Source of the DNA: Phytopseudomonas argentinensis
GTDB taxonomy: Bacteria; Pseudomonadota; Gammaproteobacteria; Pseudomonadales; Pseudomonadaceae
Reading direction: 5' to 3'
Length of the DNA: 64,000 nucleotides
Assembly: GCF_900113905.1 (NCBI RefSeq)
Contig: NZ_FORC01000001.1
Coordinates: forward strand, 124,001-188,000
Below the pieces are notes generated by a model. That model saw only the letters and a list, made by a program, of their open reading frames with translations. It ran no database searches and was not told the DNA's origin. Shown here piece after piece: positions 51,529 to 59,365 of the stretch (positions are counted from its first letter, which is position 1; each line of letters opens with the position of its first letter). A program made the position numbers and the translations under genes.

Positions 51529-52233
51529 ATGAGCAAATACAGCCAGATCTACAGCGATCTGCTTGCCAGCATCACCAGCGAACGCCTCGAGCGCGGCGCC
51601 CGCCTGCCCTCGGAAACCGAGCTGATGGAGCACTACCAGACCAGCCGCGGCACCGTGCGCAAGGCCATCGAGCAATTGCAGGAACGCGGCTTCGCGCAGA
51701 AGATCCACGGCAAGGGCACCTTCGTGCTGTCGCGCGCGCCCATCGAATTCCAGCTCGGCGGCATCGTCAGCTTTCAGGAGACCTACCCCCGGCTGGGCGG
51801 CAACGTGCGCACCGAGGTGGTAGAGCTCAGCCAGCTACCGCTGGAAGGCAGCCTCTGTGAGCACATCCAGGCGGAACAAGGCACCCTGATCACCCGCATC
51901 AAACGGGTCAGGCGTATCGATGGCCGGCGAGTGATCCTGGATATCAACCACTTCGTCGCCGACCTGATCCCCGGCCTGGATCGCAGCATCGCCGAGCATT
52001 CGATTTACCAATACATCGAAAAGACCCTGCAGCTGCAGATCAGCTACTCGCAACGCACCATCGAGGCCGTCCCCCGCAGCGCGGACGACCTCAAGCATCT
52101 CGACCTGGACGACCAGAGCCATGTGATCGTCGTCAGCAACCAGACCTTTCTGCAGGATGGCCGACAGTTCGAGTACACCCAATCCCGGCATACGCTCGAC
52201 AAGTTTTACTTTTCGGATGTGGCGCGGAGGTAG
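51529..52233 (+). CDS. treR: GntR/HutC-type trehalose operon regulator
   Basis: 234 aa. An N-terminal winged helix (LPSETELMEHYQTSRGTVRKA within residues 26-50) is followed by a UTRA effector domain, the HutC subgroup that includes Bacillus subtilis TreR. It diverges from the trehalose PTS operon, with two palindromes between. By analogy, trehalose 6-phosphate should be the inducer. Confidence 0.88.
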   Translation: MSKYSQIYSDLLASITSERLERGARLPSETELMEHYQTSRGTVRKAIEQLQERGFAQKIHGKGTFVLSRAPIEFQLGGIVSFQETYPRLGGNVRTEVVELSQLPLEGSLCEHIQAEQGTLITRIKRVRRIDGRRVILDINHFVADLIPGLDRSIAEHSIYQYIEKTLQLQISYSQRTIEAVPRSADDLKHLDLDDQSHVIVVSNQTFLQDGRQFEYTQSRHTLDKFYFSDVARR

Positions 52234-52381
52234 GGCTGCAGTGATCAGGGGAAGTAACCAGCATGGGCAAATACACCATCACCCTGCTCTCCCTGAGCTA
52301 GTCGACGCTGATCTAAGAAGCTGTAACAGCTGAGCCAACCAGCAAGGTTGCCATCTGAAAACCTGCGGGCTAGAGTGCGCG

Positions 52382-52560
52382 GGTCGTGGTCAATCCCGCG
52401 ACCGGGTGTGACAACCTGAATGTTCGAGGACGCGGTGCGTCCAAATTGCTTAGCCGGTTTCATACCGTGCTACTGCATTTCTATGGCGGGCCGTACGGGG
52501 CAGGTTTCGGCCTGGCCGGTTCCCTCGGACGCCGGTTTGTCACCCTCGTACGGTCCGTCA
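52382..52560 (+). other. Structured intergenic element with nested inverted repeats
   Basis: The 387-bp gap after treR holds several GC-rich stems: GGTCG/CGACC around 52382-52403, CCGTACG (52491-52497) with CGTACGG (52547-52553), and an inner CAGG/CCTG stem at 52501-52514. The layout suggests a folded RNA leader or dispersed repeat rather than a gene. It precedes a chain of three small coupled ORFs. I have an impression that similar elements recur in Pseudomonas genomes, but I cannot confirm this here. Confidence 0.45.
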
Positions 52561-52620
52561 CCATAACCGCGTGACAACGGCGGTGGCGGCTCCTTAACTA
52601 GTTCGAGGAGCATAAGGAAA

Positions 52621-52707
52621 ATGCGCCATCCAGCTTTTACGCCAGGGCACCACCCTGCTCGCCCCAACGGCCCACAGACCTCCACCCCGGAGGTGCCCCA
52701 TGGCTAA
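52621..52707 (+). CDS. Candidate 28-aa leader-type peptide
   Basis: ATG 52621 to TAA 52707 encodes 28 aa rich in Pro and His. TAAGGAAA immediately precedes the ATG as a ribosome-binding site. Its last 8 nt (ATGGCTAA) contain the start codon of the next gene, so its translation would feed the next ORF. It may be a coupling leader rather than a functional protein. Confidence 0.4.
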   Translation: MRHPAFTPGHHPARPNGPQTSTPEVPHG

Positions 52708-52975
52708 CCCACTCGGCCGTGTACTCAACTTCCCCAGACGCCCAAGCCCGATTACGGGCGCCAACTTCCAGACTCGAAGCGCACTGGCCGATGCCGACCT
52801 GCGCGCCGTGCTGTTGAACGAACTGTTCGAAGACCTCCTGCGCAAGGAACGAGACCGCCCCGATTCGCTACGGGTGCGAATGGCCTGCTTCGCTGCCCAG
52901 GAACTGCTCAACGAACTGACGGTGCTGTATCGCCGAGCAAGTTGCGAAAGCCGGGGAGGCAATCGCCATGACTAA
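52700..52975 (+). CDS. Small hypothetical protein 1 of a coupled pair
   Basis: 91 aa, unrecognised. The N-terminal third is basic and proline-rich, and the rest is helical and charged (LNELFEDLLRKERDR). AGGAGG-like CGGAGG lies 8-13 nt before ATG 52700. It overlaps the upstream 28-aa ORF and the downstream ORF by 8 nt each, in the same ATG-N2-TAA arrangement. Confidence 0.6.
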   Translation: MANPLGRVLNFPRRPSPITGANFQTRSALADADLRAVLLNELFEDLLRKERDRPDSLRVRMACFAAQELLNELTVLYRRASCESRGGNRHD

Positions 52976-53225
52976 AGGCACGACCACCACCCTGCCCGCC
53001 AACGATGGCTATCCTGGCCTACAGGTCACCTGGACAAAGGATTGCCGCCCAGCTTTTCACAACGGCATTCACGCGGCAGAACGCTGGCTCAACGGCAAGC
53101 GCAGCCACTGGCTGTGGGCTGCGCTGATTTTCGAGCGGGATGCGCTTCCGGATGAGACGGATCGGAAGGCGTTCGAAGTGGCGTTTATGAGTCGGGTTCA
53201 GCAGAGGTTGGAGGGGACGAGCTAA
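52968..53225 (+). CDS. Small hypothetical protein 2 of a coupled pair
   Basis: 85 aa, unrecognised. It contains a tryptophan-rich middle (AAERWLNGKRSHWLWAAL) and an acidic end. It starts inside the previous gene (ATGACTAA overlap) and is therefore translationally coupled to it. A radC remnant on the other strand begins 17 bp further on. Confidence 0.6.
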   Translation: MTKGTTTTLPANDGYPGLQVTWTKDCRPAFHNGIHAAERWLNGKRSHWLWAALIFERDALPDETDRKAFEVAFMSRVQQRLEGTS

Positions 53226-53242
53226 AACTCCACGTACCCTGC

Positions 53243-53483
53243 AGCCGATGCCTGCTGCGGAGGAAAAGCGCTGCGAAAACCTCGTGCTCGAAACCAGCTA
53301 ATCTGGTGCAAAGGTAGTCCTTGACCCACTTAGGCGCGGAGAACAGCACCCCGCGCTGGTATTTCTAGTCGATCACCCGGCGCGCCATGCTCAGGATCTG
53401 ATCCGCAGACCCAAACAGATAGCGCCCCTGTGCATCACGCACCAGCAGCATGGCGTCGACGAGGAAAAGGAAAGTTGCGACAT
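53243..53483 (-). pseudogene. Decayed radC-like (JAB domain) gene fragment
   Basis: Reading the minus strand from 53483 gives MSQLSFSSS, then after a frameshift MLLVRDAQGRYLF and SADQILSMARRVID, an in-frame TAG where a Gln is expected, KYQRGVLFSAPKWVKDYL, and LAGFEHEVFAALFL. This is the N-terminal half of RadC-like proteins carried by integrative elements and islands. The catalytic JAB half (the HNHPSG motif) is missing. With one frameshift, one stop and a truncation it is dead, and it marks mobile DNA at the left edge of the defence locus. Confidence 0.75.
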
Positions 53484-53869
53484 AATGGTGCTCCAATTGC
53501 GCGGGCGGACTTACATGGCACCATTACACTGTCAGTGGTCATCGACGGCCGCTAGGACGCGGCGTGCAAGGCATGCGCAGCCCTTGACGGTGAGAACGCC
53601 ATGATACGGTGAGGAAACAGATCGCCCCACTCTACCCACGCCACGGATCAGGACAAGCGGAGCGCATAGGCCCTCAACGGCCGGAGGCATCAGGGACCAA
53701 AGCAGAATAGCTGTGACTCGGCATTAGTCGCGGGGCGCAGCCTACGAGCCCAACGCGGAATGCCAGAATGCCTTCAACTAATTAAAATAGCACTTAGCGT
53801 ACGCCTACCTACAGTCTGCAGCTTCACGAAGGAATCAACCTGATCAATATTTTTCACTGCGCCCTTGAA
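53484..53869. other. 386-bp gap without a recognised gene
   Basis: No convincing ORF or repeat is visible. Base composition turns AT-rich from about 53775 (TAATTAAAAT), which is a plausible promoter for the CBASS operon that follows. Confidence 0.5.
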
Positions 53870-53890
53870 ATGGAGGCAATTTGCCTCCAT
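53870..53890. promoter_or_regulatory. Perfect 21-bp palindrome before the CBASS operon
   Basis: ATGGAGGCAA (53870-53879) and TTGCCTCCAT (53881-53890) are exact reverse complements around a single T. It ends 41 bp before the proposed capV start. It is a candidate operator for a repressor, which is not encoded within the CBASS operon, or a hairpin in the 5' leader. Confidence 0.55.
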
Positions 53891-53916
53891 ACATTCAGGA
53901 TAACAAAGCTTGGGGG

Positions 53917-53940
53917 AGTGGCCAGTGGCCAGTGGCCAGT
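53917..53940 (+). repeat. Three tandem 7-bp repeats at the capV start
   Basis: AGTGGCC is repeated at 53917-53923, 53924-53930 and 53931-53937, and a partial fourth copy (AGT) ends at 53940. The likely GTG start (53932) is in the third copy, and the GGGGGAG ribosome-binding site (53912-53918) runs into the first. Copy number would set the spacing between the two. Confidence 0.8.
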
Positions 53941-54945
53941 ACAGAACAGCAACGCTTCCAAATCCTAGCTCTTTCTGGTGGAGGCTTTCGCGGGCTTTAT
54001 ACCGCCAAGATACTTGCAGACATCGAGGATCAGATAGGAGCACCGATTGCTTCAAGGTTTGATCTGATCGCAGGTACATCCATAGGCGGCATCCTAGCCT
54101 TGGCTGTCGCACTAGAAATTCCCGCTCAGAAGATGGTCGACCTCTTTGAGAAACACGGTGAAGAGATTTTCAAGCCACGGTTCAACTTGTTTGGCACTTT
54201 GCGATCGGCCTACTCTCCGGAACCATTGAAACGCCTGCTGCAAGACGAATCACTCTTTGGGCATCAGCTGCTCGGGAAATGTAAGCATCCAGTCATCGTC
54301 CCCGCCATTAACTACTCCCGCGGAGAACCCCAACTATTCAAGACGCCTCATCATCCAGACTTCATTCGTGACCACAAATTTGCCCTCGTCGACGTAGCAC
54401 TCGCTACCAGCGCAGCTCCCATGTATTTTCCGCGTCACACCTTCAACAACAATCAATATGTCGATGGCGGGCTGTATGCCAACGCTCCAGGGCAACTGGC
54501 GATCCATGAAGCTCAGCAGTTCATGGGGCAGCCCATCGAGTCTATCTACGTCCTTGCAATAGGGACCATGTCTTCCAAGTTCACCGCTAACCCCGGACGC
54601 AATCGGGCCGGAGGGACCTTTGATTGGGGAGGTCTACATCCAGCCAAGACGCCAGAAAGACTATTCGGTGTTTCGATTTCGGTCTTGGAAACCCTCACGC
54701 ACAAAGTTCTGGGTCACCAGCTCGCAGGCAGATACACCCACATAGATGACGCTCTTACCGATGAGGTCTCTAAAGCGGTCGCTCTCGATAAGGCGGACGT
54801 ATCTGCCCGAGAGGCTCTCCTGGGAGCCGGATCGGAACGATCAAAGGCCTTTCTAGGCTCCGCTGAATCCAAGCCTTTTCTTCTACATCAGCCCAATCCA
54901 CCTTTTTTTTATCATGGTCCTAATGCCGCCAAGGAGAATATGTGA
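53932..54945 (+). CDS. capV: CBASS effector CapV, patatin-like phospholipase
   Basis: 337 aa. The patatin domain has the glycine-rich oxyanion loop (G16-G17-G18-F-R20-G21), nucleophile Ser50 in GTSIGG, and catalytic Asp178 in YVDGG. In known CBASS, CapV degrades membrane phospholipids when it binds the cyclic dinucleotide made by the partner CD-NTase, killing the infected cell. The start is uncertain: GTG 53932 gives MASTEQQRFQ, and TTG 53881 is in the same frame. It is the first gene of a four-gene operon and ends in TGATG overlap with the next. Confidence 0.9.
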   Translation: MASTEQQRFQILALSGGGFRGLYTAKILADIEDQIGAPIASRFDLIAGTSIGGILALAVALEIPAQKMVDLFEKHGEEIFKPRFNLFGTLRSAYSPEPLKRLLQDESLFGHQLLGKCKHPVIVPAINYSRGEPQLFKTPHHPDFIRDHKFALVDVALATSAAPMYFPRHTFNNNQYVDGGLYANAPGQLAIHEAQQFMGQPIESIYVLAIGTMSSKFTANPGRNRAGGTFDWGGLHPAKTPERLFGVSISVLETLTHKVLGHQLAGRYTHIDDALTDEVSKAVALDKADVSAREALLGAGSERSKAFLGSAESKPFLLHQPNPPFFYHGPNAAKENM

Positions 54946-56132
54946 TGCTCAAATTCAGCAAGCTCTTTCATAAGGGCGGCGGCGATTCTGACGTTTACGA
55001 AGACCGTATCATCCCTGCGACGGAACAACGCAAATTCTTAATTAGCTGTAAAAACAAAGTGCGTGAGCATCTTAGGGCACGTATTCGGAGAGCCACAAAG
55101 GAAGAACTAGGTATGGAGCGTGTGGTCGAGCCACGCTTTCGCACTCAAGGCTCTTGGGCTTACAACACTTGCGTTATCCCTGAACGAACGCCTCCGCAAG
55201 AGATGGATTGGGATTTTGGCGTCTATCTGCCAGTGACCGTTTGGGAGGAGAACGGCCCACCACATGCCATGGCCAAAGCCTACTTCGACCTGGTGGAGTA
55301 TGCACTTGAGGACTTGTGTGCCCAGGAGAATTGGCAGCTTCTTTCTGGTAAAGACACATGTATTCGAATTCAAGTGGCTAAATGGGCTCATTTAGATATT
55401 CCTTTATACGCTGCCCCCGAAGACGAGTTTGAAAAGGTTAGAGAGAGGATTGACCTGGCAGAAGCCCGCGCCGTACTGATGCGCAAAAGCGAAGGGTTAA
55501 TGGATGCAGTCGCCTTCGACTTTGCCATGAATCAGATTCAGGAGCAGCAATGGGAGGATCTCGATCATGTAGTTATGGCTACTCGCAGTGGTGAGTGGAA
55601 AGCCTCTGACCCAGAGGTCGTAGCGAATTGGTTCAGAGATCGGGTTGAAGAGCATGGAGAGCAGCTGCGTAGGGTATGTCGCTATTTGAAAGCGTGGCGC
55701 GATTTTCACTGGGAATCGGGTGGGCCCACCTCGGTCTCCATCATGATCGCTGCTGCTCAGAAGTTCGAGCGCCGCCCTGGGCGTGATGACATTGCTGTAG
55801 AGGAGGCAGCCCGCTATCTCAGCCAAGCCTTTTTGGGCAATATTCACGAGGAGGGTATCGACAATGGTCAAGAAGATTTCAACCGCCTGAACGAAGAAGG
55901 ACGCCGCATGGCTTCGGCACGCTTCAGGACACTCGCGACCACTATGCAAGACTCAAGACTACTGCATGAGTACCAGAAGTCTGATGTCATCCGGCGGCTT
56001 CGCGGGCAGTTCGGCAAGCGCATTCCTGATGATATCAACTTGGTCGAACTGGACGCTAATGCCGACACTATCCGGAATACAGCACCTTTGCGGGTCGCGC
56101 CTCCGGTAGTTCCATCCACTAAGGCCGGCTGA
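54945..56132 (+). CDS. cdnD: CBASS CD-NTase, DncV-like
   Basis: 395 aa cGAS/DncV-like nucleotidyltransferase. The GS motif is G69-S70 (QGSWAYNT). The first two metal aspartates are D88 and D90 (EMDWDFG), and the third is D151 (HLDIPLYA). These spacings are those of clade A DncV-type enzymes, which make cyclic dinucleotides such as 3',3'-cGAMP, but the product is not proven here. The protein ends in STKAG; a C-terminal glycine is what Cap2 ligates. AAGGAG lies 8 nt before ATG 54945. The gene symbol is approximate. Confidence 0.92.
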   Translation: MLKFSKLFHKGGGDSDVYEDRIIPATEQRKFLISCKNKVREHLRARIRRATKEELGMERVVEPRFRTQGSWAYNTCVIPERTPPQEMDWDFGVYLPVTVWEENGPPHAMAKAYFDLVEYALEDLCAQENWQLLSGKDTCIRIQVAKWAHLDIPLYAAPEDEFEKVRERIDLAEARAVLMRKSEGLMDAVAFDFAMNQIQEQQWEDLDHVVMATRSGEWKASDPEVVANWFRDRVEEHGEQLRRVCRYLKAWRDFHWESGGPTSVSIMIAAAQKFERRPGRDDIAVEEAARYLSQAFLGNIHEEGIDNGQEDFNRLNEEGRRMASARFRTLATTMQDSRLLHEYQKSDVIRRLRGQFGKRIPDDINLVELDANADTIRNTAPLRVAPPVVPSTKAG

Positions 56133-56137
56133 CCTGC

Positions 56138-57805
56138 ATGTCAAAGCTGGGAGAATCTCTACGAGCACTTAGAACCAGAGGATTTACCCCGGTCGCTGCT
56201 CGTAGCGCAGCACGCTCATTTAAAGGCGTGCTGGCCTGTAAGAAAGGAGAGATTAGCGTCAAGCTAACAATTTACGACTGGAACTTCCTTAGCTACCCTC
56301 ATATTCAGGTTCTTGAGCGACAGGATTTTCTTCCGGAGCTGATGCCACACGTAGATGTCGCGGGTAATTTATGCTACTTCGCCCCAGGCTCGGTAACACT
56401 TGATCGATATAATCCAGCTACAGCTATTCTTCAATGTCTTGACCAAGCCACCGCGATTCTTGATCGAATTTCTCTAGATCCGCACTATCGCGTCGAAGAT
56501 ATTCAAAACGAATTTCCCGCTCACTGGGAATACGGCCAATTATCACTTCCATGGCAGGTTCTTCTGGGCGAGATAAAACCAAACACCATTAAAGCGAGTT
56601 ACTTCATCCTTGAAATAGGGGATAAAAAACAAGCCCTCATTTCCAATACTCCTGGCGAAGCGACCAGATTAGCTGGTGCTTTAGGAGCGAATTTCAAGCC
56701 ATCACATTTCCAATGCTGGATACTTAGAACAAAGAGCTTGCCAGCCGTACCCCAGAAAATGCCAACCACGATAAAAGAGCTATTCGACTGGATAAAAATT
56801 TGGGATCATGATCTATATGGTAAAGTACAGAATATCTTGAGCCAACGGGACTATCTCAAGCAGTCTTATATGCCCTTTGCCATTGAAACCCCAGTTGGCT
56901 GGCTCGGCTTTGGGTTTGACCTAGACCGGATACGACGAGAGGCCTATAGCAGAGACCCCAAAAAATACAGACAATATCTCCATATGAAAGGGGGTAGCCA
57001 GGGCCTTTTTCGGATGGCTATCAAAGAGGTAAGCGCCCGCTTCGTCCATAGTAGAAATCTCAGTTACGAAGATCTCCAGAACAAACGCGTCACTGTAGTT
57101 GGATGCGGTGCTATTGGATCTTTTGTTGCTCAAGCGCTGGTACGACTAGGGGCAGGCACTGGCGAGCGAGGCATCCTCAAGATCATTGACTCAGACAAGC
57201 TTGGACCAGAGAACTTAGGTAGACATGCACTTGGTTTTCCTTCGCTGTTTCGTCACAAAACAGAGGCCCTTCAGGAAGAACTGTTACGACAATTCCCTCA
57301 TGGCAAGATTATTGGAATTGCAAGCAGCGCTTTCGAGTACAAACAATTGTTTGATGCGGACCTCATCATTGATGCGACCGGCGAGGAAGCGGTCAGTGAA
57401 CTGTTAAATGGGCTTCGACTAGCTCGTAGCTCCGAGGTCCCCGTACTTCATATCTGGATACGTGGAAACGGTGAGGCGGTCCAGGCGTTATGGACGGATT
57501 CTACTGGAGGCGCATGCTACCGTTGCTTGACGATCCCAGACCCAAACCATCATCGGAAGGAGCGATTTGAACTCCTGAAAAATGCCCCGGTCCTGCGTAC
57601 AGATGGCTGTCGTGCATTCACTCCCTATGCGGTTTCCTCGCCTCTACACGCCTCTGCATTAGCGATCGACATGATTTGCTCGTGGTTGCAGGGATCGCCA
57701 TCGCCGAAGTTTCGAACAAGGAGCGTTGAAGGAGCTGACCTTTACAAACTAAGGAATCATGATCCTTCCAAATTGAAGAGCTGCCCCGCATGCGACCCCA
57801 CTTAA
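56138..57805 (+). CDS. cap2: CBASS Cap2, E2-E1 fusion
   Basis: 555 aa. An N-terminal E2-like domain carries candidate Cys79 (GNLCYF). A C-terminal ThiF/E1 domain begins near residue 315 with G322-C-G-A-I-G327 and has catalytic Cys491 (DGCRAF). Zinc cysteines are C460, C463, C549 and C552. Known Cap2 proteins activate the CD-NTase C-terminus and conjugate it to targets, which primes cyclic nucleotide synthesis. It follows the CD-NTase by 5 bp and overlaps cap3 by 16 nt. Confidence 0.93.
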   Translation: MSKLGESLRALRTRGFTPVAARSAARSFKGVLACKKGEISVKLTIYDWNFLSYPHIQVLERQDFLPELMPHVDVAGNLCYFAPGSVTLDRYNPATAILQCLDQATAILDRISLDPHYRVEDIQNEFPAHWEYGQLSLPWQVLLGEIKPNTIKASYFILEIGDKKQALISNTPGEATRLAGALGANFKPSHFQCWILRTKSLPAVPQKMPTTIKELFDWIKIWDHDLYGKVQNILSQRDYLKQSYMPFAIETPVGWLGFGFDLDRIRREAYSRDPKKYRQYLHMKGGSQGLFRMAIKEVSARFVHSRNLSYEDLQNKRVTVVGCGAIGSFVAQALVRLGAGTGERGILKIIDSDKLGPENLGRHALGFPSLFRHKTEALQEELLRQFPHGKIIGIASSAFEYKQLFDADLIIDATGEEAVSELLNGLRLARSSEVPVLHIWIRGNGEAVQALWTDSTGGACYRCLTIPDPNHHRKERFELLKNAPVLRTDGCRAFTPYAVSSPLHASALAIDMICSWLQGSPSPKFRTRSVEGADLYKLRNHDPSKLKSCPACDPT

Positions 57806-58266
57806 TCTGGGAAGTGCCCCAAAAACCGCTCACAAAAATACTCGTTGAATCTTCTCCACTGGAAGCAATGGACTTATATCGACAAAATGCGCCTCACAAG
57901 CCTGAAGCCGGGGGAATAATCCTAGGCTATCGCCGAGATACTCACCTACATGTCACGCAGGTGACCATCCCACAAGTTGATGACAAACGCCATCGGTACG
58001 GCTTCCACCGATCTGCGCAGCACCATCAACAGGTTGCTCTTAAAGCATGGCACGCAAGCGGGAAGACTATGGACTACCTAGGTGACTGGCATACTCATCC
58101 CGAGCTACATCCCTCTCCGTCCGGGCTCGATCTGAACGAATGGAAGAAGATATGCAGCCAACGAAAAAGCCCAATGCTATTCATGATTCTTGGTGTAAGA
58201 GGCGACCTCTGGGTGGGGCTGGGGGACTCGCGAGAAATCACCCGCTGCGTCGCGTCAAAAAACTAA
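57790..58266 (+). CDS. cap3: CBASS Cap3, JAB/JAMM isopeptidase
   Basis: 158 aa. The JAMM zinc site is complete: Glu39 (PEAGGI), His101 and His103 (HTHP), Ser111 and Asp114. In type II CBASS, Cap3 removes CD-NTase from its conjugates and so limits signalling. ATG 57790 lies 16 nt inside cap2. The gene ends 6 bp from the stop of a convergent minus-strand gene with no terminator between them. Confidence 0.93.
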   Translation: MRPHLIWEVPQKPLTKILVESSPLEAMDLYRQNAPHKPEAGGIILGYRRDTHLHVTQVTIPQVDDKRHRYGFHRSAQHHQQVALKAWHASGKTMDYLGDWHTHPELHPSPSGLDLNEWKKICSQRKSPMLFMILGVRGDLWVGLGDSREITRCVASKN

Positions 58267-58272
58267 CCAAAC

Positions 58273-58860
58273 TTATGCTCTCTGAAGTTCGAATCTTCCC
58301 TGAGTATTTCTACTAGTAAAATAGTTCCCACGCAGGCCATGAGAGTGGCCTTCAAAAAATTTCAGTATCGCTGCCCCTTCATAAGAGCCTGCCGACAGGT
58401 CATGCCCCCCTTTAGGAACAACTCTATAGACATAATACAGAATCGGCCGCCCTGATTCTGGATCTTTTTTTGGCTGAACGACCAAAGTCTCCGAATCCGA
58501 CCCATCCGATTGAACCTCGATGCTAAAAGAGACGAAGCTCTGTTTAATTACTGCACTAGCCTCAACCTCACCTCCACCATCTACTCCTGACCAGTGAATA
58601 GTCATTCGCCATCTACCATTAAGATCTGGAAACAAAACAGAGCCGAGCAGAGGAATTTTTCTCCATAGCCACCGCCAACCAACATGAGCAAGGCCTAGTA
58701 AAATCAGGTCGTATATAGATGCTAAAATCATAACCGCCCTGTACGGATTAGCATCAGAAAACTGCGCTTTCTCTAACGTGTATATAGCAGCAATCGCACC
58801 AAAACCGAACAACACCAATACAACACTCATCATTTTAAGTGGAGAGATCAGATTGAACAT
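58273..58860 (-). CDS. 2TM-beta-barrel protein resembling CBASS effector Cap15
   Basis: 195 aa. Two hydrophobic helices (about 9-28 and 42-60) are followed by a beta-rich domain that opens with DLNGRWRMTI (79-88) and ends with LRGNYFTSRNTQGRFEL (176-192). This is the layout of S-2TMbeta/Cap15 proteins, which bind cyclic nucleotides in the barrel and break the inner membrane through the helices. It starts directly after the stop of the gene at 58861 (TAGATG), so the two are coupled. It is convergent with cap3. AT-rich codon use contrasts with the host. Confidence 0.7.
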   Translation of the reverse strand: MFNLISPLKMMSVVLVLFGFGAIAAIYTLEKAQFSDANPYRAVMILASIYDLILLGLAHVGWRWLWRKIPLLGSVLFPDLNGRWRMTIHWSGVDGGGEVEASAVIKQSFVSFSIEVQSDGSDSETLVVQPKKDPESGRPILYYVYRVVPKGGHDLSAGSYEGAAILKFFEGHSHGLRGNYFTSRNTQGRFELQRA

Positions 58861-59295
58861 CTAAGGATTCTCATAGTAAATTCTTTTCCCGAGCTTGAAC
58901 ACCGCCACACCTGCTGTATGCGTAACTATCCCTGTGCATTCAACACCCGGAATTGTCGAGCCAAATAATGCGGCAAAATATCTCCCTCCAAATTTTCCCT
59001 CAACATCTACATTAAGAGAAAGATCTATGGGAGGCGAGAAGTATTGAGCAGCCGCAAACAGCACTAAATCACGAGAAAGCAAGTGAAACCCATCATGTAG
59101 CTCACATTCAAATGTTGATATTTTTAATATTTGCTCCAAGGCACCATGCCCACCCGGAACAAGAACCGAAGGCCTCATAGGAAATACTGGCAATAGAATC
59201 TCTGGATCACACACAATTAATCCTACACCAGAAAAATTGCTGCTGGCTGCACGTTTTACGCTCTGTAAGAGCTGGATAAATTCAGCAACCATCAT
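58861..59295 (-). CDS. Divergent DisA_N-like (diadenylate cyclase fold) protein
   Basis: 144 aa. The C-terminal half follows the order of DAC-domain motifs: D68-G69-F70 where cyclases have DGA, a strand pair, then G103-G104-R105-Y106-F107-A-A where they have GTRHRAA, S113, and the THTAGVAVFKLGKRI strand-turn-strand (125-139). The second and third residues of RHR and the later catalytic Glu are replaced. It is therefore either an altered-specificity cyclase or a nucleotide-binding sensor. No mCpol GGDD motif is present. AAAGG precedes ATG 59295. It is the first gene of a two-gene operon with the Cap15-like protein. Confidence 0.5.
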   Translation of the reverse strand: MMVAEFIQLLQSVKRAASSNFSGVGLIVCDPEILLPVFPMRPSVLVPGGHGALEQILKISTFECELHDGFHLLSRDLVLFAAAQYFSPPIDLSLNVDVEGKFGGRYFAALFGSTIPGVECTGIVTHTAGVAVFKLGKRIYYENP

Positions 59296-59365
59296 AGAGG
59301 CCTTTAGTTATAGAACGGTACAACATGAGAAACCCTCCACATCGCCATAAATCGCTCCGGCTTTC

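Noticed and set aside
52386..52574. 62-aa ORF in the treR downstream gap
   Set aside because: It coincides with nested inverted repeats and starts without a ribosome-binding site. It is better explained as part of a structured element.
58861..59295. Assignment as mCpol (making the pair a standard Panoptes system)
   Set aside because: No GGDD or palm-domain motif is visible. The motif order fits DisA_N better.
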